A stretch of DNA of 64,000 bases from Stakelama sediminis (GTDB lineage Bacteria > Pseudomonadota > Alphaproteobacteria > Sphingomonadales > Sphingomonadaceae), in contig NZ_JACIJI010000004.1 of NCBI RefSeq assembly GCF_014199335.1, positions 186,001 to 250,000 of the forward strand, written 5' to 3'. Below, piece by piece: positions 1 through 8,751 of this stretch. Position numbers and translations under genes: made by a program. The notes below the pieces were generated by a model. That model saw only the letters and a program-made list of their open reading frames with translations, did no database searches and had not been told where the DNA came from. Position 1 is the first letter of the stretch, and each line of letters starts with the position of its first letter.

Positions 1-266
1 CCTATACGCCCGATCCGGCCGTGGCGGAACTTTGGGCCGAGGTGTATCGCGATACCGAACGCTGGTGGGATCTGTATCAGCTTGCCGAAAAACTGGTCGA
101 TATCGATGATGCACTGGCGACATGGCGGCACAAGCACGTCCTGACCGTCTCTCGCGTGATCGGCGGCAAGCGCGGCACCGGGGGTACGGCGGGCGTTCCC
201 TATCTGGAATCGACGCTGACCAAGCGCGCCTTTCCCGAACTCTGGTCGCTGCGGACGATGCTGTGA
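1..266 (+). CDS. kynA: Tryptophan 2,3-dioxygenase, C-terminal part
   Basis: Partial gene; its start lies left of the window. The roughly 88 visible residues match the C-terminal end of heme-dependent tryptophan 2,3-dioxygenase, the cytosolic enzyme that opens the indole ring of L-tryptophan to give N-formylkynurenine. Diagnostic features are the WRHKHV segment, whose last histidine aligns with the axial heme ligand of the family, followed by VIGGKRGTGGTAGVPYL, the conserved GTGG loop near the substrate. The TGA stop at 264-266 is overlapped by the GTG start of the next gene, so the two are probably translationally coupled. Family assignment is firm; only the fragment is available. Confidence 0.93.
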   Translation, partial: YTPDPAVAELWAEVYRDTERWWDLYQLAEKLVDIDDALATWRHKHVLTVSRVIGGKRGTGGTAGVPYLESTLTKRAFPELWSLRTML

Positions 267-1411
267 CCGGTTCCTATAAACATCTCTTTCGCCGGTCGCT
301 GGAGGCGGCGCCCGACCGTCTGCATTTCGCCGCGCACAGCCATCATCTCTGGCCGGATGCCAGCTATGAAGGGCAAATAGCCGCATGGAATGATGCCGCG
401 CGGCTGGCGGATCGCAAATGGGGCCGGGTGATGGAGGAGGTCTGGCCCGCGGCACAAAGGCATGTCGCGCATGAAATCGGCGTACCCGATCCGTCGACCA
501 TCGTGTTCGCAGGCAACACGCATGACTTCCTTATCCGGGTTGCTTCGGCCATGGAGAATCGCCCGATCCGTATTCTGACGACGGATGGTGAGTTTCACAG
601 CTTTAGCCGTCAGGTCGCACGCTGGGAAGAGGCAGGCAGCGTAACCGTCGATCGTATCGCGGTCGGCGAGGAACTGGCCGACCGCCTTATCGAACAGGCG
701 AAGTTGAATGCGTACGACCTGATTTTCGTCAGTCAGGTGATGTTCGGCAGCGGCGCCGTCACGCACGGGTTGGAGCGTCTTGCGGCACTGGCCGGTCCGG
801 CGGGGCCATGGGTAGTCATCGACGGCTATCATGGCTTCATGGCGACCGATACCGATCTGTCGGCCTTTGCGGATCGCGTCTTCTACCTCGCCGGCGGGTA
901 TAAATATGCCATGGCGGGGGAGGGCGTCGCCGTCATGCACGCCCCGCCCGGCTATGGCATGCGGCCCGAACTGACAGGCTGGTATGCGGCTTTCGAGGAT
1001 CTGGCCGCACCGCCAGGTACGGTCGGCTATGCCCCGGATGCGCGCCGCTTCATGGGGGCGACCTTCGATCCGTCGGGACTGTACCGCTTCGTTGCGGTGC
1101 GCGACATGCTGGCGAAGGAAGCGCTGACCACTGCCCGGATCAGCGAGCATTGCAACGGCCTGAAGCAGCAGCTGCTCGCCGGACGTTCCGCCACTCCGCT
1201 GGCACAGGCCAGGTTGCTCAATCCTCCGGCAGCGGGACCACAGGCGCGGTTTCTGGCGTTTCGCACGCCCGATGCGATGGTGCTTCATGCCGCGCTTTCA
1301 GTGCGCGGGGTCATGACCGATGTGCGCGGCGACGTGCTGCGCATCGGTTTTGGCCTGTATCAGGATGAAGCCGATGTGACGGCGCTGCTCAACGCGCTGC
1401 GGACCTTGTGA
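263..1411 (+). CDS. Kynureninase-like PLP-dependent enzyme (class V fold)
   Basis: A 382-residue PLP enzyme of the aminotransferase class V fold. A kynureninase (kynurenine to anthranilate plus alanine) is expected directly after tryptophan dioxygenase. The GTG start at 263 overlaps the preceding stop (GTGA). A longer reading frame from 122 exists but would lie inside the dioxygenase gene. The likely Schiff-base lysine is K214 in AGGYKYAMAGEG. A later RPELTGWYAAF segment resembles the RP..TGWW region of kynureninases. However, the usual DLAHAVG aspartate motif is replaced by DGYHGF, and the protein is shorter than typical kynureninases. It may therefore be a divergent kynureninase or a related C-C or C-S lyase with a modified substrate. 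No formamidase gene is visible. Confidence 0.75.
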   Translation: MTGSYKHLFRRSLEAAPDRLHFAAHSHHLWPDASYEGQIAAWNDAARLADRKWGRVMEEVWPAAQRHVAHEIGVPDPSTIVFAGNTHDFLIRVASAMENRPIRILTTDGEFHSFSRQVARWEEAGSVTVDRIAVGEELADRLIEQAKLNAYDLIFVSQVMFGSGAVTHGLERLAALAGPAGPWVVIDGYHGFMATDTDLSAFADRVFYLAGGYKYAMAGEGVAVMHAPPGYGMRPELTGWYAAFEDLAAPPGTVGYAPDARRFMGATFDPSGLYRFVAVRDMLAKEALTTARISEHCNGLKQQLLAGRSATPLAQARLLNPPAAGPQARFLAFRTPDAMVLHAALSVRGVMTDVRGDVLRIGFGLYQDEADVTALLNALRTL

Positions 1412-1428
1412 CAGAATAGGAGGGGGAG

Positions 1429-1866
1429 ATGGCGGAACAGACACGCAAGGATCGTCTGCGTCAATTCATCCGGGATATCTGGGATGAAGGCAGGGTGGAA
1501 CTGGCCGGGGAATATTGCGCGCCTGTCTATCGCATCCATCATGATCCCGGTGATCCATGGGACGGGATGACGCTCGACCTGGATGGCTTTCGGGACCGGG
1601 TGGTCAAATCGCGCGCGGCTTTTCCCGATCAGAAGTTCCTGATTCAGGGACTCTATGCGGACGGGGATGCCGTGGTCATGACATGGCTGTGGGAAGCGAC
1701 GCATCTGGGCGATATTCCCGGCTTTCCGGCTACGGGAAAGCGGGTCGCGATGTCGGGTGCCACCGCTTATATGTTCGACGCATCGGATCGCCTGACCGGG
1801 CACTGGCAGGTTACCGACCGGCTGGGCGTGTATCAGCAGTTGCAACGAAACAAGACTCCGGGCTGA
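1429..1866 (+). CDS. SnoaL-like (NTF2-fold) ester cyclase-type protein
   Basis: A 145-residue single-domain protein of the SnoaL-like/NTF2 superfamily, small cone-shaped alpha+beta barrels that include polyketide cyclases, hydroxylases and isomerases. Supporting segments are FPDQKFLIQGLYADGDAV, WLWEATHLGDIPGFPATGK (the family's W.... G...G.PATG pattern) and the terminal HWQVTDRLGVYQQL. A strong Shine-Dalgarno (GGAGGGGG) precedes the ATG, and the gene starts 17 bases after the kynureninase-like gene. Members of this family act on very different small molecules, so the reaction cannot be predicted. Its place between tryptophan-degrading enzymes and a PLP/flavin fusion suggests it processes an intermediate of that pathway. 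Confidence 0.8.
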   Translation: MAEQTRKDRLRQFIRDIWDEGRVELAGEYCAPVYRIHHDPGDPWDGMTLDLDGFRDRVVKSRAAFPDQKFLIQGLYADGDAVVMTWLWEATHLGDIPGFPATGKRVAMSGATAYMFDASDRLTGHWQVTDRLGVYQQLQRNKTPG

Positions 1867-1976
1867 CAGCAGGGGATGTGTCGCCGATTGCCTTCTGCGC
1901 GGCGGCGTTCACTATTTGGTATCCCTATTATGGCAAGTCTTTCCCCCGAATTTGTGCAGATGCGCGCATATGGGGG

Positions 1977-4484
1977 ATGGAATTGTTGTCCGACAGGCAG
2001 ATACCACTGATTGCACCAAACCCGCCGAAGCTGAGCGAGATGGGGGAAGAACTCGCGGCGATCGAGGCGTCGGGGCAATATAGCAACGCCGGCCCGACGG
2101 TTTCGGCGTTCGAACGTGCCATAGTCGAACAATTGTTTGGCGGAGAAGGCGCTTGTCTGGCCGTTGCCAATGCGACGCTTGGCCTGATGATTGCGATCCG
2201 GCAGGCGGCGGGGCGCAACTGGCGGGGAGAGCGGTTCGCACTGATACCCGCCTTTACCTTTGCGGCAACCGCGCACGCGGCCGAATGGGCTGGGCTGACA
2301 CCGTTGCTGATCGACTCCGATCCGGATGACTGGGCGGCGTGCGCCGAAGCAGAGGATGCCGCATTTGCCCGCTATGGCAGTCAGATCGCGGTCGTGGTGC
2401 CCTATGCCACCTTTGGCACCTGCATCGATCTGGAGCGCTATCGTCGACTGGCGGAACGGCACGACGTCGGGGTGGTGATCGATGCGGCGGCATCGCTGGG
2501 CGCACTGGATGAGAACGGGCACGGTTTCGGACAGGGGCATCGTTTTGCCACCGTGTTTTCGATGCATGCGACCAAGCCCTTTGCCACGGCAGAGGGCGGC
2601 CTGGTATATTCGGCAGATCCGGCATGTATCGACGATTTACGTGCAATGACGAATTTCGGTTTTGGCATGCCACGCACCGCAACCGTGGCCGGCCTGAACG
2701 CGAAACTGTCCGAAGTCTCGGGTCTGCTCGCCAGCCGGAAACTGGCCGAAATCGACAGCTGTGCGGATCATCGTACCCGGTTGGGCAGGGCTTATGGCGA
2801 ACTGCTGGGTGACTTCCGCCTGCAGCGATTGCGCGGTGCCCGTCCCATGACGCAGTTTCAGTCGCTGTTGTTGCCCTCGCATCTTGCGGCATTCAGAGAG
2901 GACATCATCGCCGGGCTGGCAGCACGCGGCGTCGGCGCGGCGCACTATTTCGCCCCGCATCTGGGCCAGCAGCCCTATTTCAAGGCTACGGCGCGTATCG
3001 AGCCGACGCCGGTGGCCGATTCCATCGCCGCGCGCATCCTCAGCTTGCCGTTGCATGATCATATGGATGTCGAGGACGTCCGCTATATTTGCGAGATGTT
3101 GTTCGATAGCTGTGCCAAAACCACATCCGACAAGACGATGGCCGCTACGGTGAGCCAGCCCGAACGTACCGGTACCCTGATCATCGGCGGCGGCCCCGGC
3201 GGGATGGCGGTCCTGAACGCTGCGGCGAAAGGCGGGCGGCTGGAAACGCTGGCACGAAGCGGCCTGACCATGATCGATCGCGATACGGTGCTGGGCAGCG
3301 GTCAGCTCGGCACCTATTCGATCACGTCGGACAGCACCGCCCAGACTTTTTTGTCGGCGGCGAAGGATACGCCTTATCCGGCAATCGAGGCGCTGGTGGA
3401 TTCACCGGGCGGAAGGACGATCGCACATTATAACGACGCGCTGGGCGTTCCGCTGGCCGAGACGCCGCCGTTCCTGAATGCTTTGGCGGCAAGTTTTACC
3501 ACTATCGCACAGAATGCAGGAGCGCAGGTCGTGACCGGCTATACGGTGACCGGTGCCAGGCAGGTGGCGAGCGGGGGCTGGCGGGTGCAGGCGCGGATGG
3601 CGAACGGAACGCGGGAGCGCGAGTGGCTCGCCGAGCGGATCGTCATTGCAACCGGCGGGTATCAGGATCGGGAATCGATCGGGCGCGAATGCGTCGATGG
3701 TGCCCCTTTGATCGAACTGGCCGGAGATCGCCTGATGACGGGAGATATGGCGTTGCGCAGCGGTGCGATGTCGGAGATCCGCGCCCGGCTGGCGGATGCT
3801 GCCGCTCCCCGGATCGCCGTGATCGGCGGTTCGACCAGCGCGCTGGCGAGCATCGCCATGCTGTTGAAAGCATCGCCCGCCTTACCGCTGGGCGCGAATG
3901 CGGTGACGCTGTTGCACCGACAGCCGTTACGCCCCTTCTATCCATCGGTCGAAGCGGCGCATGCAGACGGCTTCACCGATTTCGGCCCGGACGATATCTG
4001 TCCGGTCAGTGGCTTCGTCTATCGGCTGGCGGGTTTCCGGCTCGAATCGCGTGAACTGGTATTGCGGATGCTGCGTGTCGGCGGTCGCGTGCCGGACCCG
4101 CGTCTTACCATGCATCAGGTGCAGCCGGACGATCCGCAGGCGCGCCGGATTGTGGAGCAGGCCGATCTGGTCATCGGTGCGCTGGGCTATCGTCCGCACG
4201 CGCTGCCGCTCTTCGATACCGACGGGAATCGGATCGCATTGTGCGCGGATTTGCCCGGACGTCCCAGGCTGGTCGATCAGCAGTGCCGGGTGATCGACGC
4301 GGACGGCACGCCCGTACCGGATGCGTTCGGCATCGGTCTGGCCGCAGGCTTCGTGCCCGAAGGCAGACTGGGCGGCGAACCCAGTTTTCGGGGCAAGGCC
4401 AACGGCCTGTGGCTGTGGCAGAATGACGTCGGCATGATGGTCGTGGACCATCTGCTGAAGGGGCTGGTACGCGAGGCGGCATGA
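1977..4484 (+). CDS. Fusion: DegT/DnrJ/EryC1-type aminotransferase + FAD/NAD(P)-dependent monooxygenase-like domain
   Basis: One uninterrupted 835-residue frame carries two complete enzymes. Residues 1-385 are a DegT/DnrJ/EryC1/StrS-type PLP aminotransferase: IPLIAPNPP start, QYSNAGPTV segment, PAFTFAATAHAAEWAG, and PLP lysine K200 in FSMHATKPFATAEGG. After a polar linker (about 385-400) comes a flavoprotein of 430 residues with an FAD-binding GGGPGG at about 404-409, a second dinucleotide fold IAVIGGSTSALAS near 615, and a C-terminal DAFGIGLAAGF segment, resembling N-hydroxylating or flavin-containing monooxygenases. I chose ATG 1977; GTG 1878 and TTG 1983 are alternatives because the ribosome site (GGGGG) sits very close to 1977. 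An internal ATG at 3138 could start the flavin domain alone. Substrate unknown. Confidence 0.82.
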   Translation: MELLSDRQIPLIAPNPPKLSEMGEELAAIEASGQYSNAGPTVSAFERAIVEQLFGGEGACLAVANATLGLMIAIRQAAGRNWRGERFALIPAFTFAATAHAAEWAGLTPLLIDSDPDDWAACAEAEDAAFARYGSQIAVVVPYATFGTCIDLERYRRLAERHDVGVVIDAAASLGALDENGHGFGQGHRFATVFSMHATKPFATAEGGLVYSADPACIDDLRAMTNFGFGMPRTATVAGLNAKLSEVSGLLASRKLAEIDSCADHRTRLGRAYGELLGDFRLQRLRGARPMTQFQSLLLPSHLAAFREDIIAGLAARGVGAAHYFAPHLGQQPYFKATARIEPTPVADSIAARILSLPLHDHMDVEDVRYICEMLFDSCAKTTSDKTMAATVSQPERTGTLIIGGGPGGMAVLNAAAKGGRLETLARSGLTMIDRDTVLGSGQLGTYSITSDSTAQTFLSAAKDTPYPAIEALVDSPGGRTIAHYNDALGVPLAETPPFLNALAASFTTIAQNAGAQVVTGYTVTGARQVASGGWRVQARMANGTREREWLAERIVIATGGYQDRESIGRECVDGAPLIELAGDRLMTGDMALRSGAMSEIRARLADAAAPRIAVIGGSTSALASIAMLLKASPALPLGANAVTLLHRQPLRPFYPSVEAAHADGFTDFGPDDICPVSGFVYRLAGFRLESRELVLRMLRVGGRVPDPRLTMHQVQPDDPQARRIVEQADLVIGALGYRPHALPLFDTDGNRIALCADLPGRPRLVDQQCRVIDADGTPVPDAFGIGLAAGFVPEGRLGGEPSFRGKANGLWLWQNDVGMMVVDHLLKGLVREAA

Positions 4485-5539
4485 CCGCTTGTCCTACCGT
4501 CAGCGTGGTGATGGCGGCCTATAAAGGCGCCGACCTGATCACCGAAACACTTGACAGTTTGCAGCAGCAGACGTTCGGTGATTTCGAACTGGTCGTCGTC
4601 GATGATTGTTCACCCGATGAAACGGCGGCGGTGATCCGTGCCTATGGTGATCCGCGCATTCGCCTGATTAGGGCGGAACGCAACGCCGGCTGCGTGCATG
4701 CCCGCAACCGCGCTTTTGCCGAGGCACGGGGCCGCTACATCGTCGGCCTGGACCATGACGATATCTGCCTGCCCGAACGGTTCGCAAAGCAGGTGGCGTT
4801 TCTGGATTCCAATCCGGAAGTCGTTCTGGTCGGCACCGCGACGAAATTGCTGGAAAATGGCACGATCCGGCCACACCCCCGACCAACCGGACTGACGCCG
4901 GACCTGATCGACTGGCTGATGTTGACGCGTAATCCGCTGGTCTGGTCGTCGGTAATGTTTCGCGCCGATGCCGCCCGCAGGCTGGAAATCTTCGAACGGC
5001 CCGACCTGCTCTATGCCGAAGATTTCGACCTGTACCATCGCCTGCGGCCCTTCGGAAAAATTGCCGAACTGGATGCGGTGCTGACCCTCTATCGCAACCA
5101 TCCCGGCGGATTGTCCAAGCTGCATGAAAACAAGATGCTGGCGCAGGCGGCGGTGGTGCTGGAACAGGTTCATGCCGATTTGCTGGGCGAGTCCGACCCG
5201 CAGATGACCGAGCGTATCGTGCGGCATGTCATGGCGCGTCAGCCGGTGCCCGATGCGGCAACGCTGTCGGCGCTGTTCCTGTCGATCGACACATTGCACC
5301 GCGCGTTTGCCGACCGCTACCAGCCCGGTGAAGCCGCTCGCGAAGCAGTCAGGCAGGACATAGCGCGGATATGGCATCAGCTGTGCCGGGCCGCCATTCG
5401 TTCCGGCGCGGTGCCCATGCATCAGGCCCGTAGCGCGGCACCGACCGATGCGGCGACCGGGCATGGTCAGGTCGACCTGCTCGTGTCGCGCATGGTGGGC
5501 CAGGTCCGCGCCATGCGGCGCGACCGGTTTAGGGCGTAA
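4481..5539 (+). CDS. Family 2 glycosyltransferase
   Basis: A 352-residue GT-A fold glycosyltransferase (GT2). The N-terminus VSVVMAAYKGADLITETLDSL is the classic nucleotide-binding strand, followed by VVVDDCSPDET and the metal-binding acidic motif GLDHDDICLPERF; YAEDFDLYHRL supplies the candidate catalytic acidic residues. About 110 C-terminal residues after the catalytic domain are not recognisable. The ATG overlaps the stop of the aminotransferase-monooxygenase fusion (ATGA), so it belongs to the same operon. The 3' end overlaps the convergent FucP-type gene by 11 bases. The acceptor is not predictable; a sugar built by the neighbouring DegT domain is one possibility, a cell-envelope glycan another. 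Confidence 0.88.
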   Translation: MTACPTVSVVMAAYKGADLITETLDSLQQQTFGDFELVVVDDCSPDETAAVIRAYGDPRIRLIRAERNAGCVHARNRAFAEARGRYIVGLDHDDICLPERFAKQVAFLDSNPEVVLVGTATKLLENGTIRPHPRPTGLTPDLIDWLMLTRNPLVWSSVMFRADAARRLEIFERPDLLYAEDFDLYHRLRPFGKIAELDAVLTLYRNHPGGLSKLHENKMLAQAAVVLEQVHADLLGESDPQMTERIVRHVMARQPVPDAATLSALFLSIDTLHRAFADRYQPGEAAREAVRQDIARIWHQLCRAAIRSGAVPMHQARSAAPTDAATGHGQVDLLVSRMVGQVRAMRRDRFRA

Positions 5540-6866
5540 CCGCGTCCACCGGCGGTTCGCTAATCACCTCATCCGGCAGTGCTGCGGTCGGGCGGCAGCC
5601 CCAGAGCGCATAGAACAGCACATAGAGTTCGCATGCCGCGGGAAGCAGGAACGACCATTGCAGCCCGAAATGATCGGCAAGCCAGCCCTGACCGGTGGCG
5701 AGCGCGCCGCCCGCAATCGCCATGATAAGCAGGCCCGAGCCTTCTTCGGTCAGGGGACCGAGACCGCGAATGCCCAGCGTGAAGATCGTCGGGAACATGA
5801 TCGAGTGAAACAGGCCGACCAGGATCAGCGACCACATCGAAATATGGCCGGTTCCGAAGATCGTAATCATCAGCAGGGTGAAGGCCCCGATCGCGGCGCC
5901 CGCCAGCATGGTTTCCGCCTTGATGAACCGCATCAGGAAGCTGCCGGCGAAGCGCCCGACCATCATTCCGCCCCACAGCAGCGTCAGATAGGTACCGGCT
6001 TTTTCGGCGGTCATCGCGCCGATCTGCGGCTGGGTGATGAAACTGATGAGCAGGCTGCCGACACCGATTTCAGCGATCAGATAGATAAAGATCGCCGGGA
6101 TGCCGAACACCAGATTGCGGTGCTTCCAAAGGCTGTGATTGCCACGCTCCTCGCGCGCAACACGTCGCGTGTCGCTGCCGAGGTCAGGAAGCCGGATCAC
6201 CGCGAAAACGCCCGCAAGCAGCAGCAGGACGACGACGATCCCGACATAGGGAAGCTGCACCGATTGCGCGTCCGCCAGCTTCTGTGCTTCGGTCAGCGTC
6301 ACATTGGCGGCGCCGTGCGCGGCGGTGCCGGTGCTGCTGCGTCCAAGGATCAGCAGGCTGCCGAACAGCGGCGCAACCATCGTGCCTGCTGAGTTCATCG
6401 CCTGCACGAGGTTGAGGCGCGAAGAAGAGGTTTCGGGCGGTCCCAGCACCGATACATAGGGATTGGCCGCGACCTGGAGCAGGGTGATGCCCGAAGCGAG
6501 GACGAACAGCGCCGCCAGAAACACGCCATAGGACACGAACTGCGATGCCGGAATAAAGCCCAGCGCACCAACCGCCATGATCGCGAGCCCGATCACGATC
6601 GACCATTTATAGCCTGCGCGTTCGAGCAGCTTTGCCGATGGGATCGACATCACGAAATAGGCGATGAACCAGACGAACTGAACGAGCAGCGCCTGCGTAT
6701 AGTCCAGATCGAATACGACTTTCAGGTGCGGGACCAGAATGTCGTTCAGAACCGTGATGAAGCCCCACATGAAGAACAGGGAGGCAAGTACCGCAAGTGC
6801 GGCGGTGTAGGTTTCGCGTGGCCCCTGAACGCCGACCCGCGGATTGACTGGTGCTGCACCGGGCAT
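5529..6866 (-). CDS. FucP-type sugar:proton symporter (MFS)
   Basis: A 445-residue twelve-helix major facilitator of the fucose/glucose/galactose permease (FucP/GluP) family in the inner membrane. The opening SLFFMWGFITVLNDILVPHLK is the signature of this family, whose asparagine and aspartate/glutamate residues in helix 1 couple sugar to proton movement; LLQVAANPYVSVLGPPETSSSRLNLVQA in the middle is also typical. It follows the pentonate dehydratase gene by 65 bases on the same strand and is the last gene of the mutarotase operon, so a xylan-derived sugar or uronate is the probable substrate. A GGAG sequence lies seven bases upstream of the ATG. Confidence 0.9.
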   Translation of the reverse strand: MPGAAPVNPRVGVQGPRETYTAALAVLASLFFMWGFITVLNDILVPHLKVVFDLDYTQALLVQFVWFIAYFVMSIPSAKLLERAGYKWSIVIGLAIMAVGALGFIPASQFVSYGVFLAALFVLASGITLLQVAANPYVSVLGPPETSSSRLNLVQAMNSAGTMVAPLFGSLLILGRSSTGTAAHGAANVTLTEAQKLADAQSVQLPYVGIVVVLLLLAGVFAVIRLPDLGSDTRRVAREERGNHSLWKHRNLVFGIPAIFIYLIAEIGVGSLLISFITQPQIGAMTAEKAGTYLTLLWGGMMVGRFAGSFLMRFIKAETMLAGAAIGAFTLLMITIFGTGHISMWSLILVGLFHSIMFPTIFTLGIRGLGPLTEEGSGLLIMAIAGGALATGQGWLADHFGLQWSFLLPAACELYVLFYALWGCRPTAALPDEVISEPPVDAVTP

Positions 6867-6896
6867 CCTGTACTCCTGCTTGGACTTTGAACCGAA

Positions 6897-6921
6897 TCCC
6901 GCCTGTTATGTTCTGGCGGGA
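6897..6921 (-). other. Intercistronic hairpin between dehydratase and permease genes
   Basis: TCCCGCC and GGCGGGA form a perfect 7-bp stem around an 11-base loop in the 65-base gap. There is no T-run on the minus strand, so it is more likely an mRNA-stability or partial-attenuation element than a full terminator. Confidence 0.4.
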
Positions 6922-6931
6922 ACGGGCATTG

Positions 6932-8749
6932 CTAGTGATTATGTCTCGGTACGCCAATAACCTGAGCAATCCGCTGATATTTCACGGCGTTTTCCAGCAC
7001 GGCACCGGTATCCATCTGTCCGGTGACGCCGCGCTGTATCTCCTGCCAGGGAGTCTGGCTGGCCGGATAGGGATAGCCGCCCCGATCGTTCAGCTCGGCC
7101 CGGCGTTGCGCCAGTTCCTCACCCGAAATCAGTATGTCGGCAGTGCCCTTGCGCAGGTCGATGCGGACCCGGTCGCCGGTTTTGACCAGTGCCAGCCCGC
7201 CGCCCGCCGCCGCTTCGGGGGAAGCGTTCAGGATCGACGGACTGCCGGAGGTTCCCGACTGCCGGCCGTCGCCGATACAGGGCAACGCGCGAATGCCGCG
7301 CTTCAGCAGCTTGGCAGGTGCGCGCATATTGACCACTTCGGCGGCACCGGGATAGCCGATCGGCCCTGCACCGCGCATGATCAGCAGCGACTTTTCGTCG
7401 ATTTCCAGATCGGGATCGTCGATGCGTGCGTGATAATCCTCTGGCCCGTCGAACACCACGACCGGCCCCTCGAACGCATCCGGGTCGTCCGGGTTGGAAA
7501 GATAACGGTCCCGGAATTCGTCCGAAATGACCGATAATTTCATGATCGCGCTGTCGAACAGATTGCCGCGCAGGACGGAGTAACCGGCTGCTTTCGCCAT
7601 CGGTCGGTCGAACGGACGAATGACCTTTTCATCCTCGATTTCCGTGTCCCGGCAATTGTCACCCATCGTCTTGCCGTTGCAGGTCAGCGCGTCCTCATGG
7701 ATCAGGCCCTGTTTGATCAACTGGGAGACGACTGCAGGTACACCGCCCGCATGATAATAGTCCTCGCCCAGATATTCGCCCGCCGGTTGCAGATTGACCA
7801 GCAGTGGAACATCGCGGCCATAGGTCTGCCAGTCGTCGATATTCAGTTCGACGCCGATATGACGCGCGATCGCGTTGATATGGATCGGCGCATTGGTGGA
7901 ACCGCCAATGGCCGAATTGACGCGGATCGTGTTGATGAATGCCTCGCGCGTCAGAATGTCCGAAGGCTTGCGGTCGGCATGGACCATTTCGACGATCTGG
8001 CGGCCGGTGTGATACGCCACTTCCTGACGGTCGCGATAGGGCGCGGGGATCGCCGCCGAACCCGGCAGCGACATGCCCAGCGATTCGGTCAGCGAGTTCA
8101 TCGTCGTCGCCGTGCCCATGGTGTTGCAATAGCCGGTCGATTGTGCCGACGAGGCAACGAGCTTGATAAAGCCCTTATAGTCGATCTCGCCTGCCGCCAG
8201 CTTTTCGCGCGCCTTCCAGACGATGGTGCCCGATCCGGTGCGTTCGCCCTTGTAATAACCGTTGAGCATCGGCCCGACCGACAGTGCGATTGCCGGAATA
8301 TTGACCGTCGCGGCCGCCATCAGACAGGCCGGTGTCGTCTTGTCGCATCCAACTGTCAGCACGACGCCGTCGAGCGGATAGCCGAACAGGATTTCGACCA
8401 GCCCCATATAGGCCAGGTTGCGGTCGAGCCCGGCGGTCGGGCGCTTGCCGGTCTCCTGAATCGGGTGCACCGGAAACTCGATACAGATACCGCCCGCTTC
8501 GCGAATGCCCTCGCGCACGCGTTCCGCCAGCACGATATGATGGCGGTTGCACGGGCTGAGATCGCTGCCGGTCTGGGCAATGCCGATGATCGGCTTGCCG
8601 GATTGCAGTTCTTCCAGGCTCAGGCCGAAATTCATGTACCGCTCCAGATAGAGAGCGGTCATGTCGGCATTATCCGGATTGTCGAACCATTCGCGCGACC
8701 GCAAACGGCGCGGCACTTCGCGAGACGGTGAGGGAGGAGGGTTTTGCAT
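6932..8749 (-). CDS. xylD: IlvD/Edd-family pentonate (D-xylonate) dehydratase
   Basis: A 605-residue Fe-S dehydratase of the IlvD/EDD family. It removes water from a sugar acid to give the 2-keto-3-deoxy acid, as in oxidative (Weimberg or Dahms) pentose breakdown. The N-terminal part [26 protein letters not shown] closely follows Caulobacter XylD as I remember it. Cluster-binding cysteines appear in [23 protein letters not shown] and [11 protein letters not shown], and the end [16 protein letters not shown] matches the family. L-arabonate and galactonate dehydratases are close relatives, so the exact sugar acid is inferred. The gene starts two bases after the mutarotase stop and precedes a FucP-type permease. 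Confidence 0.85.
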   Translation of the reverse strand: MQNPPPSPSREVPRRLRSREWFDNPDNADMTALYLERYMNFGLSLEELQSGKPIIGIAQTGSDLSPCNRHHIVLAERVREGIREAGGICIEFPVHPIQETGKRPTAGLDRNLAYMGLVEILFGYPLDGVVLTVGCDKTTPACLMAAATVNIPAIALSVGPMLNGYYKGERTGSGTIVWKAREKLAAGEIDYKGFIKLVASSAQSTGYCNTMGTATTMNSLTESLGMSLPGSAAIPAPYRDRQEVAYHTGRQIVEMVHADRKPSDILTREAFINTIRVNSAIGGSTNAPIHINAIARHIGVELNIDDWQTYGRDVPLLVNLQPAGEYLGEDYYHAGGVPAVVSQLIKQGLIHEDALTCNGKTMGDNCRDTEIEDEKVIRPFDRPMAKAAGYSVLRGNLFDSAIMKLSVISDEFRDRYLSNPDDPDAFEGPVVVFDGPEDYHARIDDPDLEIDEKSLLIMRGAGPIGYPGAAEVVNMRAPAKLLKRGIRALPCIGDGRQSGTSGSPSILNASPEAAAGGGLALVKTGDRVRIDLRKGTADILISGEELAQRRAELNDRGGYPYPASQTPWQEIQRGVTGQMDTGAVLENAVKYQRIAQVIGVPRHNH

Positions 8750-8751
8750 TG

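Noticed and set aside
122..262. Longer start for the kynureninase-like gene
   Set aside because: It would overlap the dioxygenase coding end by 145 bases; residues before GTG 263 do not resemble any PLP enzyme.
200..1288. Long antisense frames opposite real genes, for example 200-1288, 7697-8731, 10967-12151 and 15939-17315
   Set aside because: They are the usual GC-rich shadow frames: Arg/His-rich, without domains, and opposite well-identified genes.
1557..1976. Upstream extension of the aminotransferase-flavin fusion
   Set aside because: It lies inside the SnoaL-like gene in another frame, and the first conserved DegT residues appear only after 1977.
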